A DNA stretch of 64,000 nt from Isoperla grammatica (Eukaryota > Arthropoda > Insecta > Plecoptera > Perlodidae), in assembly GCA_945910005.1 (NCBI GenBank), contig OX246747.1:31667599-31731598 (forward strand). The letters run 5' to 3'. The notes beneath the pieces were generated by a model. That model was not told the origin of the DNA, made no database searches, and worked only from the letters and a program-made list of their open reading frames with translations. Positions 39,944 through 61,436 of this stretch are shown here, piece after piece. The number at the start of each line of letters is the position of its first letter. Position 1 is the stretch's first letter. The translations under genes and the position numbers were made by a program.

Positions 39944-42900
39944 GTAAGTTATGCAACACTTTTTTAGACTGTTACGCTGCTACGACTCCAGCCTTTTTAA
40001 TTTTCATCCTTCATCTGGGGCTAGAATTTGCCCCAGGGTGACAAGGCCTAGGCCTAGGCCCATCCTACCAATCGTAAAAGACTATGAAATAAGGTCCTCC
40101 CTTTCTTTCCCTTAATCCCTTTCAATTTAAGTCGTCTTCCTACTTGTCCATGTTCTACAATCACTCCCTGACGCCGTATGACCTAGGTAGCTGTCAAGTA
40201 CCCTACACTGTAAAACAACAATAATATGATTTTCATTCATTATTGCATGCCATGCAAGCCAGATGTGGAAATTAGGCACATACCGAGGTTTGAGGGATTT
40301 GATTCCTGAGCCCCGATTTTCAACACAACAAGTTTTTCATGTAGGCTTACCTGCAATCTGTAGTTCTTTGAAAACGGACTGAAGTTTTCAAATTCATTTG
40401 AATCCTTTCAGATACGAGTAAAGGTTCGCTATGCGGGCGTCAGTGTCTCGGACATGATGATGTGCAGGGGGGAATTTGCCGACAAACCCAAAGTCCCGTT
40501 TCGTCCGGGTTTTGAGGTCACGGGAGACATTATCGAAGTTAAGCCGCTCGACAAAGTGCAAGACTTTGCCGTCGGCGATAGGATTGTCGCTCTGAACAAG
40601 ACCGACTTCAGTGGCTTTGCAGAGGAATGCATCGTCAGTGAGAAGGTAACAGCCTACCACACCCTCAATGATTCAATCTTACTCAAACATTCGTCCATGT
40701 TAAATTCATTCTCAAACTTTTCCTAAAAATGACTTCATCCTAAAATTTATAGCTACCTTCTTTAAACTAGTTTAAAAAGTGTACAATTTTAGGGCCTGCT
40801 AATATTTTTTTACGTTACTCGAACGTTTGTTTTGCGAGAACATTAGCTTTGTGGTTGCAGGACTGTTGGCACATCGCCTCGTCGATTAAGTACAAACACG
40901 CGGCAGCCCTCGTGGTCAACTACGCAACCGCCCTCATCGGACTGTCGAGGAGAGCGCTACTCAAGGAGAAGGAGAAAGTGCTGGTGCTCGCGAGTAGCGG
41001 GGGTATGGGTCTGGCTGCGGTCGACGTGGCTGCCAACGTCTACAGGGCAATGGTAAGTGTTCTAAAGACAGCTACTCAGAATGGTAAGTGTTCTAAAGGC
41101 AACTACTCACAATGGTAAGTGTTCTAAAGACAGCTACTCACAATGGTAAGTGTTCTAAAGACGGCTACTCACAATGGTAAACGTGTTCTAAAGACATCTA
41201 CTCTGGGAGGAGGACAAAATACGCCTACTGGTTTTTGCCGGAATGGACAAGGGGGTGGGGGAGGGTACGGGGCTGCATCGTGCTGCATGGTACTCACTGC
41301 CAATGTCTACAGGGCAAAGTTATGGGAAGAAAAAGAAGGAAATGGTTATTGCATATCCAGACACTTTCACAATGTTGTGCGCATGGTATATATTTATTTA
41401 TTTATTTACTTTATTATATTATTATTTTCAACTTAAAATAATGAATGCCTTTACCTTAAGTAGGCTTATAAAGTTAGTTCTAGTAACAATTTGTAATAGG
41501 CCTACTCGGAACGTTGCCATGTAAAGAGCTAGTCAACATTACATAAATAAGGAAATTACATATTATACTTTACAGGGGTGTTAAAAAAATATGAAGGGCC
41601 GTTTAATTTAACAACGTTTTTGTTTCTCCGTTCGTCTCTTAACGACGACGCGTCGCCAGGTGATCGGCGTTTGCGACACGGCCGACAATGCGACGATGAT
41701 CCGTGACAAGGGGGCGTGGAAGGCGATCAGCTACGAGCCGAGCTTCATGCTTAAGGCGGTGATGGACATGACGGAGAAGAGGGGCGTCAGGATAGCGTAC
41801 GACTCTGTCGGCGGGCCCATGTGCGAGTATCTGACCATGTGGTGAGTAGCGCGGCCGTCGTTGCTCGTCTTAGTACGGTAGTCTTCTTACTCCCGAGTAG
41901 GGCTGAGTCGTGTAAACGTTTAAACGTGTAAATGCCCGCGAGAAAATATACATGTACAAACATTCATACACGTTTAACTGTGCCAAAACCCAATTCACAG
42001 ATTTGTCCAATGTAATAGTTCTTCGACTAGCCGACGAGGCATAGCTTAGTGTGTGGAGTCAAAATGGCTGCGGACATTTGGACACAACGGTGGGGAATAT
42101 AATCAACAATGAATATTATAATAAATCATCCGTGTTATTTCGTTGAACATGTTTTTTCGCAACATTATAACTCACTTTTTTGTTATCATTTTGTGAACTG
42201 GATGGGTGTTACGTTTAAACGCAAAAAATTCGGAAAAATAAACGTTAACAAAATTAACCGTTTTCTCCCAGCCCTACTCCCGAGTGATCAAGGTCTTGTA
42301 CCGAAACGTCTCGAAAAACTTGTGTTGTCCATTAGGCCTATATATTTTGTTATTTAATCTCTATACCTCAACGGCCTACAGTTAAGGTAAGCTGTTGGGG
42401 TCATCCTTCTACCTATCATATTACCAGCCTTTTGGCCTCTTTAATCCAGTATGATTGGAACTCAGAACAAGATAAAACATGTCCTTTTCCCTCGCTAGAA
42501 CATGTTTTATCTTGTTCTGAGTTTCAATTAGCTCAGCCATTTGGCCTCTCCAAGTATACACTACAGTTGAGTTCCGCGGGAGTTTACACCATGGCCACGC
42601 CATTTCCCCCCATTTTGGACACCCATAGATACGTTGAAAGATAAGCTACCCCAAGATTTCTTGTTTTCCTAGAACGATCGGACCTCATCGCCTTGAAGAT
42701 GTGATTAATGTATTCAGTCATCTAAATTCCTTGTCCTTTGCTCGAGTTTAAATGGGGATAATTGCTCGACTGGACTTTGCTCTAGGGGTGTACCAAGAAA
42801 ACTACCTGAAAGGTTGGTGTAAACTCCCGCGGAACTCCACTGTAGGCCTACATTAAAATTAAGAATTAAATAAAAAGATAAGTACCTACCCAGTAACATA

Positions 42901-44132
42901 GCCAATGTTTTCTTTGTAGTGTTGCGCAAGAAGGATGCCTAATTGTGGCCGGTACTGCGGCGCACAAAACAGAGTCTTTCCATATGAACGCTTTGCTCCC
43001 CAAGTCCATCTCCCTGATGGGACTAACGCTGAAGAACTATCGGGACGCCGCCCCCAATATCTACAGGTAAGTCGTACGAACGTAGGGACAACCCTGAGAA
43101 ATAACAATTATAAAATGTCCCCATTTTGTTACAAAAAAATCTTTATATTTAAAATCAAAATAAACGTTTCATTTCTTCATAAAAATACAGTAGCATTTCC
43201 AATCGCCACTCGTCGTCGAAATAAACGACTGCGCCGTTGAAAACGGCCGATATTTTTGTTCGCTGTGAGCTACTTGTTCGATAATAGGCCTACGTTTGAA
43301 ATGTGTAGGCCTATTGGAGTCATTTTTTTTTCTTGGCGGTTGCAGTTTTTTTTTAGCTGATTCTCCCTGTTGTGAAAACACTTCTTATTGTTGACTTAAA
43401 TCAGTTAGCCTACTGTAAAATGTGATTTTTAATTAAAAATTTAAAAAAATCAGATTTAAATAAAAAAAAATTAATAGGCACAGGGCAATTGGCTACAGTA
43501 CAATATGTCTTAATTTTTGTTGTTGTTAATTGCAACACTATAGGGAACTCGCAACTGACGTCACATCCGGACTACAACAATGGAACAAATGAATTGAACT
43601 GATGGACAAACAATCAGCTGTCAAAATAATAAAATTACAACCATACAAATAAAAACAAGTGTAGCAATAATAACTGCTCGCCATTTAAAACTTTTAATGA
43701 TGGACAACGACTAAGTGAAAGTTTTGTATGTGTATTTGTAAGTTTTTTGTTTTGTTTTCCAAAATCAGAAGAAATTATTTTTTGACAGCTTGTTGTTTGT
43801 CCATCGATTCAATTAATTTGTTTCATTGTTGTCGTTTGGTGTTGCGTGTAGCCTATAAAAAGAAAGCACCTACATTTAGCAACAATGGCAAGGTTCGATT
43901 AAAAAAAAAAAAAAAAATTGAAAGAAAAAAGTCGATTTAAATCGCCACTGTTTGTTTGTTTGCCCCGCACGCATGCAGACAGATCGTCCAGGACGCGGTG
44001 GACATGTGCGAACAGAGGCTGATCCATCCAAGCGTCGCCAAGGAGTTCAAGCTGGCGGACATAAACGAGGCGTTCCAATACCTCGCCGACAAACAGTCGA
44101 CGGGCAAGGTCGTGATCAAGATGTGCGACTGA
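39746..44132 (+). CDS. Quinone oxidoreductase-like protein 2 (zinc-free MDR family)
   Basis: Six exons join in phase to 368 residues with a stop. The family comprises NADPH-dependent medium-chain reductases related to zeta-crystallin and lacking catalytic zinc; the physiological substrate of this subgroup is not established. The N-terminus (MARVLSKRLLGSLY) is basic and hydroxylated, like a mitochondrial presequence. GroES-like fold about residues 50-150 (VPFRPGFEVTGDI). Nucleotide-binding Rossmann segment from about 180 with the ASSGGMGLAAV glycine motif and AYDSVGG. C-terminal closing segment DINEAFQYLADKQSTGKVVI. The length is close to the usual 350. The first ATG in frame was chosen as start. 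Exon 3's donor is iterated five times in the intron, and intron 4 holds a hAT element inside an older palindromic element. Confidence 0.88.
39990..40230 (+). repeat. Diverged composite-family copy in intron 1
   Basis: GGGGCTAGAATTTGCCCCAG, GTAAAAGACTATGAAATAAGG and CTGACGCCGTATGACC...GTCAAGTACC match head, body and tail of the composite family at low identity. Confidence 0.5.
40412..40645 (+). CDS. QOR-like 2 exon 2
   Basis: Acceptor CTTTCAG/ATA, donor GAGAAG/GTAACA. 78 codons, IRVKVRYAGVSVSDMM to AEECIVSEK: the GroES-like domain with PFRPGFEVTG and VGDRIVAL. Confidence 0.92.
40861..41052 (+). CDS. QOR-like 2 exon 3
   Basis: Acceptor GGTTGCAG/GAC, donor GCAATG/GTAAGT. 64 codons, DCWHIASSIKYKHAAAL to AANVYRAM, including the ASSGGMG cofactor motif. 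Confidence 0.92.
41049..41190 (+). repeat. 31-bp tandem repeat containing the exon-3 splice donor
   Basis: AATGGTAAGTGTTCTAAAGA units start at 41049, 41080, 41111, 41142 and 41173 (exact 31-bp period). Unit 1 is the true exon/intron boundary. Units 2-4 each preserve ATG/GTAAGT, while unit 5 reads GGTAAACG. Confidence 0.92.
41300..41325 (+). pseudogene. Fragment of exon-3 end in intron 3
   Basis: CTGCCAATGTCTACAGGGCA repeats the end of exon 3 (CTGCCAACGTCTACAGGGCA) with one change. It then diverges before a donor. 41330-41640 contains an ATTT run and nothing else. Confidence 0.6.
41660..41841 (+). CDS. QOR-like 2 exon 4
   Basis: Acceptor TCGCCAG/GTG, donor CATGTG/GTGAGT (phase 2). 60 codons: VIGVCDTADNATMIRD to CEYLTM. 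This is the second half of the Rossmann fold. Confidence 0.92.
41898..42276. mobile_element. hAT-like MITE with perfect 8-bp TSD
   Basis: TAGGGCTG...CAGCCCTA ends, flanked by identical CTCCCGAG (41890-41897, 42277-42284). Subterminal AAACGTTTAAACGT and CGTTTAAACG are palindromic. It sits inside the palindromic element described next. Confidence 0.9.
42285..42580 (+). mobile_element. Palindromic/Penelope-like fragment with hammerhead-like motif
   Basis: GTGATCAAGGTCTTGTACCG followed by AAACGTCTCG (from 42283) matches the motif at 1122-1156. AGGTAAGCTGTTGGGGTCAT and inverted GAACAAGATAAAACATGT arms at 42466-42525 are shared with 947-1320. Confidence 0.55.
42590..42910. repeat. Intron 4 remainder with an inverted GAGTTCCGCGGGAGTTTACA pair
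   Basis: CAGTTGAGTTCCGCGGGAGT at 42563-42588 returns inverted at 42821-42843 (TGTAAACTCCCGCGGAACTC). The two enclose about 240 bases, so this is a further small TIR element. Confidence 0.55.
42920..43066 (+). CDS. QOR-like 2 exon 5
   Basis: Acceptor TTTGTAG/T, donor CTACAG/GTAAGT. Encodes CVAQEGCLIVAGTAAHKTES to AAPNIYR. Confidence 0.92.
43539..43857. mobile_element. TATAGGG palindromic MITE, copy 2
   Basis: TATAGGGAACTCGCAACTGA at left. CAACAATGGAACAAATGAAT pairs with ATTAATTTGTTTCATTGTTG near the right end at CCTATA. Relative of 27573-27893. Confidence 0.65.
43979..44132 (+). CDS. QOR-like 2 exon 6 with stop
   Basis: Acceptor CATGCAG/A. QIVQDAVDMCEQRLIHPSVA to TGKVVIKMCD then TGA at 44130-44132. 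Confidence 0.92.
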
Positions 44133-44229
44133 ATCCGACGCGGTCGCGACCGATCGCGGCCCGCAGCGAACTTTACGTTGATAACCGATAATGACATCGT
44201 TATCGTCCGTCGTATAAAGTTTTAGGTGC

Positions 44230-44520
44230 AAGTAGGCTCGGGTAAGAATATAGGGAACCCAACAGCTTACCTGGTTGGTGACTGCAGGGGTCTCGTAGAT
44301 AAAATTAGGGTTTACATATAAAAGAATTGAGACATAAAACGTCGAAACTGTTTCGGCCAAACAGGGCCTTGTTCACTCGACGAGTGCAGAGGGATGCTGC
44401 ACTAATTGTATCTACGAGACCGCTGCAGTCACCAACCAGGTAAGCTGTTGGGTTCCCTATATTCTTAACCCCTACTTGCACATATCTAGCCGTTTGGCCC
44501 CTCTGACCGCGTATAAAGTT
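44230..44520. mobile_element. Palindromic element with hammerhead-like motif
   Basis: Arms CCCAACAGCTTACCTGGTTG...GTCTCGTAGATA and TATCTACGAGACC...CAACCAGGTAAGCTGTTGGG. On minus, GTGAACAAGGCCC then GGCCGAAACAG at 44350-44378. Confidence 0.65.
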
Positions 44521-44559
44521 TTAGGTTACGTTGATAGATGCCGATCGGCTACAATAGTA

Positions 44560-44885
44560 GAATGTAGGGAAGGATAGGATCCAATTGCGTACACCTTTGT
44601 TTAAGATGACGAATTCGAGAGTTGAAAGTCCACGACAAAGACGTACTGTAATAACGAGGCGTTTCGACGCAATGTCTTGATCACTCGAGAGGTAGATGGC
44701 TACTGACGCCAGGACTTAGACAAAGATGACAGTAGCCATCTTCGTCTTGGGTGTTCAAGTTCTTGTGTCGAAACGTCTTGTTATTTTCGTACACGTCTTC
44801 AACGTGTAGTTTCGACTCCCCGATTCGTCATTTTACACGAAGGTAAGCTGCCGAGTCTTACCGTTACATTCTACCACGTGAAGAT
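44560..44885. mobile_element. Palindromic element with two hammerhead-like motifs
   Basis: Minus-strand GTGATCAAGACATTGCGTCG at 44676-44695 and plus-strand GTGTTCAAGTTC...GTCGAAACGTC at 44749-44778 sit on opposite sides of ATGGCTACTG...CAGTAGCCAT. An AAGGTAAGCTGCCGAGTC end is present. Confidence 0.6.
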
Positions 44886-45074
44886 TTTTAAGTAGTTCAA
44901 GACTTGTTTTTAACATATTCATGTATAATACTAGGGTTGCCGTTTATGATTGGAATATCGATTGGTAATTGATATGTCATGATATGATCATCGATTCAAG
45001 TATCATGATGTGGTATCATTGTATATATTTCAATACGCCCATTTTCAACATAAGTCGAGTCAGGGGGTGGTTAA

Positions 45075-45864
45075 AGGGCATCACAACACTGTGATTTTCC
45101 GGCGTTACAATATGCGTTATTTTTTTTAATGATTTATGGCGAAAACTAGAAGTCTCTAGCTTGTACCAGAAATTTATAATAAATTATTGAAATGACCCAA
45201 GTTTTGGTGATGCGCGCGCACCCGATAATCGTGACGTCACGCTTGCGCATTTTTCAAGTCGAAGCAGACGCCAAACTATGAGCCTGCGCCGTGAAAAACT
45301 CTCGCTGTAGCTGAAGATATGGTGCTCAGAGAAAAACAAATGATATCATCGTGTTCTGCGATCTTTTCTCTTCAATAATATTGTTAAAGAAAATATTTTT
45401 GTTGAACAGAAAATATAGTTTTGATTAATTTTCCAAATGCCTTCAATTTCACTAAATTAGCGTGTTTTTAACAACATTGAAAGCGGATAAGATAAACGAA
45501 ATGTTAAGATATTTTCATACTGACATATAGCCACATGCATGCAGAAAAATAAAAAAAATATGTCACTTATAGTTCGTTTCAAAATGTGCAAGTATTTGTG
45601 TGGTATTTCCAGGCGTGTTTTGTTGTTGATTCGCGCAGCAGCCTACCGCTGTATGACAGAAATCTCGTTGCGGCTTTTCAGAAAACATTAACCTTTTTAC
45701 TACTCGTTTGAAACTTAGCCCACGGGTAACACCATAGTAACCATTATTATTCTTATTATGCGGATTGGTTTGTAGTAATTTAATATTATTTATAACTTTG
45801 GTAACAATATTATTAGTAATATTATTATATTATTAATAAATTAATTTTTAAAATGTATTATGAA

Positions 45865-45904
<40 letters not shown>

Positions 45905-45929
45905 TTTATTAATAATACTAATATTATTA

Positions 45930-45970
<41 letters not shown>

Positions 45971-46811
45971 TATTATTATTATTATTGTTTTACACTTTTA
46001 TTAAATGATTTATTATAGAGATACATTAGAGGATGAGTGTATAATAGGTGATGATGACCGACAACATTTAACACATGCATACGGGATATAAACCCACGTC
46101 CCTGTGTCTCATACTACGTAGTCAGGTGTGCCCCAGTTATGATCCATCACGAGCTACCGCGGTTGGGGTAAAGTTTACGTTTGTTGGATGAGTAGTATTC
46201 TGACAACAGTCAGCCGCGGGCGTGACTCGTTCTGGCGATCGCTTGTACTGCCGCCCAGTTGACCGAAAATGCATCTAAATATATTAAACGCACACGTGCA
46301 CACGTTTCCCTCAATATACATGCCGTATTTTTTTTATTTTTCTGCATGCATGCGGCTATATGTCAGTATGAAAATATCTTAACATTTTGTTTATCTTATG
46401 CGCTTTCAATGTTGTTAAAAACACGCTAATTTAGTGAAATTGAAGGCATTTGAAAAATTAATTTAAACTATGTTTTCTGTTCAACAAAAGTATTTTCTTT
46501 AACAATGTTATTGAAGAGAAAAGATCGCAGAACACAATGATATCATTTGTTTTTCTCTGAGCACCATATCTTCAGCTACAGCGAGAGTTTTTCACGGCGC
46601 TAGCTCATAATTTGGCGTCTGCTTCGACATGAAAAATGCGCAATCGTGACGTCACGATTATCGGGTGCGCGCGCACCACCAAAACTTGAGTCATTTCAAT
46701 AATTTATTATAAATTTCTGGTAGAAGCTAGAGACTTCTAGTTTTCGCCATAAATCATTAAAAAAAATAACGCATTTTATAACGCCGGAAAATCACAGTGT
46801 TGTGATGTCCT
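45075..46811. mobile_element. 1.7-kb foldback element with about 490-bp arms, TTAA-flanked
   Basis: TTAA at 45071-45074 and 46812-46815. Ends AGGGCATCACAACACTG...CAGTGTTGTGATGTCCT. Arms 45075-45565 and 46319-46811 are near-identical inverted copies (for example CTTCAGCTACAGCGAGAG against its complement). The loop has (ATT)n/(AAT)n and no ORF. TTAAAGG-type ends resemble Kolobok/T2 MITEs (inference). Confidence 0.85.
45830..45992. repeat. (ATT)n and (AAT)n runs in the foldback loop
   Basis: A TTA repeat and its complement AAT lie side by side, themselves a potential hairpin. Confidence 0.9.
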
Positions 46812-46831
46812 TTAACAACCAGTATTCTTGG

Positions 46832-47263
46832 CAGAGTGGAATTGATTTAAATCAATTGATTTAAATCATTGATTTAAATCAGATTTAAATCAAATGATTT
46901 TTTTAATAAAAATCATTGATTTAAATCAACAAAAAAACTTACCAGCATTACTAGGCATATATCTCATTTTCAATTTCCCTCGAAGACAAAAATCGCATAT
47001 TATATGAAAAATGAAAATGTATTTGTTTATTTCCTGTCAATTAGTATTGTTTGTTGGCAATTGCAATTTACTAGTTGATTATCCCTTTGTGAAACACTTC
47101 TTATTGTTGATTTAAATCAATTAAAATCTGATTTAAATCGAAAAAAATCAAAAAAATCTGATTTAAATCAAGAAATCGATTAAAATAAAAAAAATCTGAT
47201 TTAAATCAAAAAAATCATGATTTTTGATTTTTTTAATAAAAATCAAAAAAATCATCTACCCTG
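46832..47263. mobile_element. hAT-like MITE of TTGATTTAAATCAA words, perfect TSD
   Basis: Ends CAGAGTGGAATTGATTT...AAATCATCTACCCTG. ATTCTTGG duplicated at 46824-46831 and 47264-47271. The interior is largely iterated GATTTAAATC palindromes. No transposase. Confidence 0.88.
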
Positions 47264-47271
47264 ATTCTTGG

Positions 47272-48250
47272 GCATACAGATTTTGTTTTATTTTGTCATG
47301 ATAATAGATTCCGTATCGGCAATTATCGATCGCTATTTTCATATCAAACGGCAACCTCAATGAATACCTGAACGAACCATTCAATTTGTAACTCGGCAAG
47401 TGTTGCCTGTCCTAACACTATAAGTATAATGCAGATAATTTGTTTGGTAGGCCTACTGTACTTGAAGAGCTCTTAAGCATTACCTAATATTTAAGAGAAT
47501 TGAAACAGGTAGCTCAAAAATCGTAACAATTTTCTACGATGTTCTTTTTTGTACGTGATTCTTTATTATAAACATTCTAAAATAAAATGTTGTTTTTGTG
47601 CGGGCTAGAAATTATCACTGCCTATTACGATACTTGAAAGTTGGTAAGCATAGGTGACACAAGAAGTCAAGAACACTATTACAGTTGGTGGGACAGTGAT
47701 AATGTCCACGTACAATAGCCAGTAGTATACATAGCTACGTCTGAGCATGGAGTACCGTAGGTACTATTATAAATCCATGGTCTGAGCAAGTAAAACGGAT
47801 CCTTTTTTACAGTTGGTAATCTGCATAGTGTATTTGTGATCCAAACTTTACTTGAATTTGTAATTAAATAATTCTTAAGCTAATAGGTTGTGGAAATAAG
47901 TTCACATAATTAGGGCATCCAATGGATTCCTTCTCAACAGTCATTAAATTTGTAGAAAGATGTTTTGTTTGGAAATATTTATATTATAAGTATATTATTT
48001 TATCTGTGCATTTTGGTGTTGATAAGATTATTTCTACTACCATTTTTGTTATAAGTGATCATACTATTGTCATGTATGTGCTCTAATGTCGTGAAATAAA
48101 GACTGTTATGTTTAGAATTTATTTGTGTACAATTCTATTTATTTGAACCAAAAACCTAACTACAAATCTGTTAGGAAAACATGCTTGCAAATAATGTATG
48201 CATGCCTCAAATGAATGATGATTCCTTCAAGTTTGCCGACATCAAGCACC
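47272..48250. other. AT-rich stretch, possible distal 3' UTR
   Basis: No coding potential. A GAAATAAAG hexamer context at 48095-48103 followed by TG-rich bases looks like a polyadenylation signal, but it is 4 kb from the oxidoreductase stop. Confidence 0.35.
48095..48115 (+). terminator. Candidate polyadenylation signal (AATAAA)
   Basis: AATAAA at about 48097 with a downstream GTTATGTTTAG stretch. Assignment to the oxidoreductase transcript is speculative. Confidence 0.25.
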
Positions 48251-48258
48251 AAGGGGGA

Positions 48259-48310
48259 TCAGTGGCGTAACTGGGGGGGGATCGCTGCCCCCCTAGTGTG
48301 GTCAAGAAGG
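48259..48310 (+). mobile_element. hAT-like end remnant (CAGTGGCGTAACTG)
   Basis: CAGTGGCGTAACTGGGGGG resembles the ends of 23236-23647. No matching right end is seen. 48310-48580 is plain sequence. Confidence 0.35.
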
Positions 48311-48584
48311 GGCAAGGGGGGGCCAAAATGCAATTTACAATTTCTGAAAGATGAGAAACAAAACATTATGAAATAGTATACAAAAAATAGTATAAACTCT
48401 ACAGTCGGAGCTTGATTAAACATGCTCTTGTTGAGCTGAATGAGGAGGACATTTTAAACGCGTTTTTTCAATTTTTCAATTAGTCCATTAGAATGAAAAA
48501 GTCGAGAAAGTTTTCAAACCAAAAATGTGGAAAAAAAGTGTTACCAACCGATTTTATCGGCCGACGGTAACAGACCATTGTTTA

Positions 48585-49703
48585 ATCAATGTTGTTGTTG
48601 TTGTTGTTGTTTTCCCCCGCTGTTGATCACTGTGGACCGGTGGCAGGTTTCCATTCCTCTTCATCCTTCCATTCCTCTTTTCTTCCTTCTCTCCTTCCAC
48701 TTCCTTAGCTCCGTCCCCTTCCTCTTCCTATTTCTCCTCGGAATCCTGTGCCTCTCGCCTTCATTTCTTCATCTTCCCATCTCCTCCTCTCACCTCCTCT
48801 TCCCATTTTGCCTTCAGCCTTTCCATAAAACACTTAGCCTTCTCCTGGCTCACTACCTCTTCACCCAGACCATTCCAATCCACAACCGTCCTGCCCAGGA
48901 AGGAAAACTTCCCAAGGTCCGTCCTCCAGGTCCTTCTTTCCAGTTTCCACGTATTATCCCCCCGGCCCATGTATGCCGCAGGTGCAGTGCTTCTATGCAG
49001 CTCCCCCCATCCCTCCATATTTCTTGTCACCTTAAACATCTTCCCCAGCCTGTCCCTTGCTCTCCTATCCTCCAGGTTTTCCCACCCCAGTTCCTTCACC
49101 ATTTCTGTCACACTCTCATAAACCCTTTCCTTTCCTCCTTCACCCACTTCAACCTCCTCCCATCTCTTTCCCCTCCCAAGTATTTTCCTTGCCGCTTTCC
49201 TCTGCACACCCTCCAACCCCTCCCTATCCTTACTTTTATACGGGTCCCAGACCGCCGCCGCATACTCTAACCCAGGCCTAACCAGTGTCTTATAGGCATG
49301 ATCCCTTAAGTCCTTACCCGCCCCCTTCAGCACTCTCATCACAAAATGTAGATTTCTTATCCCTTTCTTCACCATTCTTTCCACATGCCCTCCCCAATCC
49401 AATGTATCCTCTAGCCACACTCCTAGGTACTTTATTTCCACCACCTTCTCCAGCCTCTGTCCTTGCAACACGTAACCCTCATTGATCCCTCCTTGCGTTC
49501 TCCTCCTAGTAAACCTAATCCACTTGCACTTCCCCGCATTTAGCCTCATCTTATTCCTATCCACCCAATCGCCCAGTCCCTCCATGTCCTCCCCCATCAG
49601 CAATTCATCCTCCTTTCCCCTTATCTCCCGATAGATCACGCAATCATCCGCGAACAATCTAACTTTCGCCTTCATACCTTCCGCCAGGTCATTCACAGAC
49701 TAT
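48585..49703 (-). mobile_element. 5'-truncated LINE with (ACA)n tail
   Basis: The minus-strand insertion carries a 311-codon open C-terminus of a non-LTR polymerase (48761-49696), a short 3' UTR and an ACA-repeat tail (48589-48612). It lies just upstream of the first visible exon of the next gene. Confidence 0.85.
48761..49696 (-). CDS. Reverse transcriptase C-terminal part (LINE, Jockey/CR1-like)
   Basis: Starts VNDLAEGMKAKVRLFADDCV: the FADD box is the catalytic YXDD/FADD motif C of the polymerase. Then LNAGKCKWIRF, EIKYLGVWLED (thumb GV.LD box), LVRPGLEYAAAVWDPY and RRTWRTDLGKFSFLGRTVVD are standard RT thumb and tail blocks. Fingers, palm motifs A/B and the endonuclease are missing, so it cannot retrotranspose by itself. 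No stop interrupts it, suggesting a recent insertion. Confidence 0.9.
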   Translation of the reverse strand: MNDLAEGMKAKVRLFADDCVIYREIRGKEDELLMGEDMEGLGDWVDRNKMRLNAGKCKWIRFTRRRTQGGINEGYVLQGQRLEKVVEIKYLGVWLEDTLDWGGHVERMVKKGIRNLHFVMRVLKGAGKDLRDHAYKTLVRPGLEYAAAVWDPYKSKDREGLEGVQRKAARKILGRGKRWEEVEVGEGGKERVYESVTEMVKELGWENLEDRRARDRLGKMFKVTRNMEGWGELHRSTAPAAYMGRGDNTWKLERRTWRTDLGKFSFLGRTVVDWNGLGEEVVSQEKAKCFMERLKAKWEEEVRGGDGKMKK

Positions 49704-49870
49704 GACAATGTCATAAAGTAGGTTTAAGAGAATGTATACGAATGATTTCAAATACAATTAAAATACAGTTAATATTATTTATATAATATATATTTAGTGA
49801 ATATTATCATTTAAATACAAAAATAAAACCCCTTCCTTTCATCTTTCCGTGAATTTTTTCGTTTTCCAAG

Positions 49871-61436
<11,566 letters not shown>

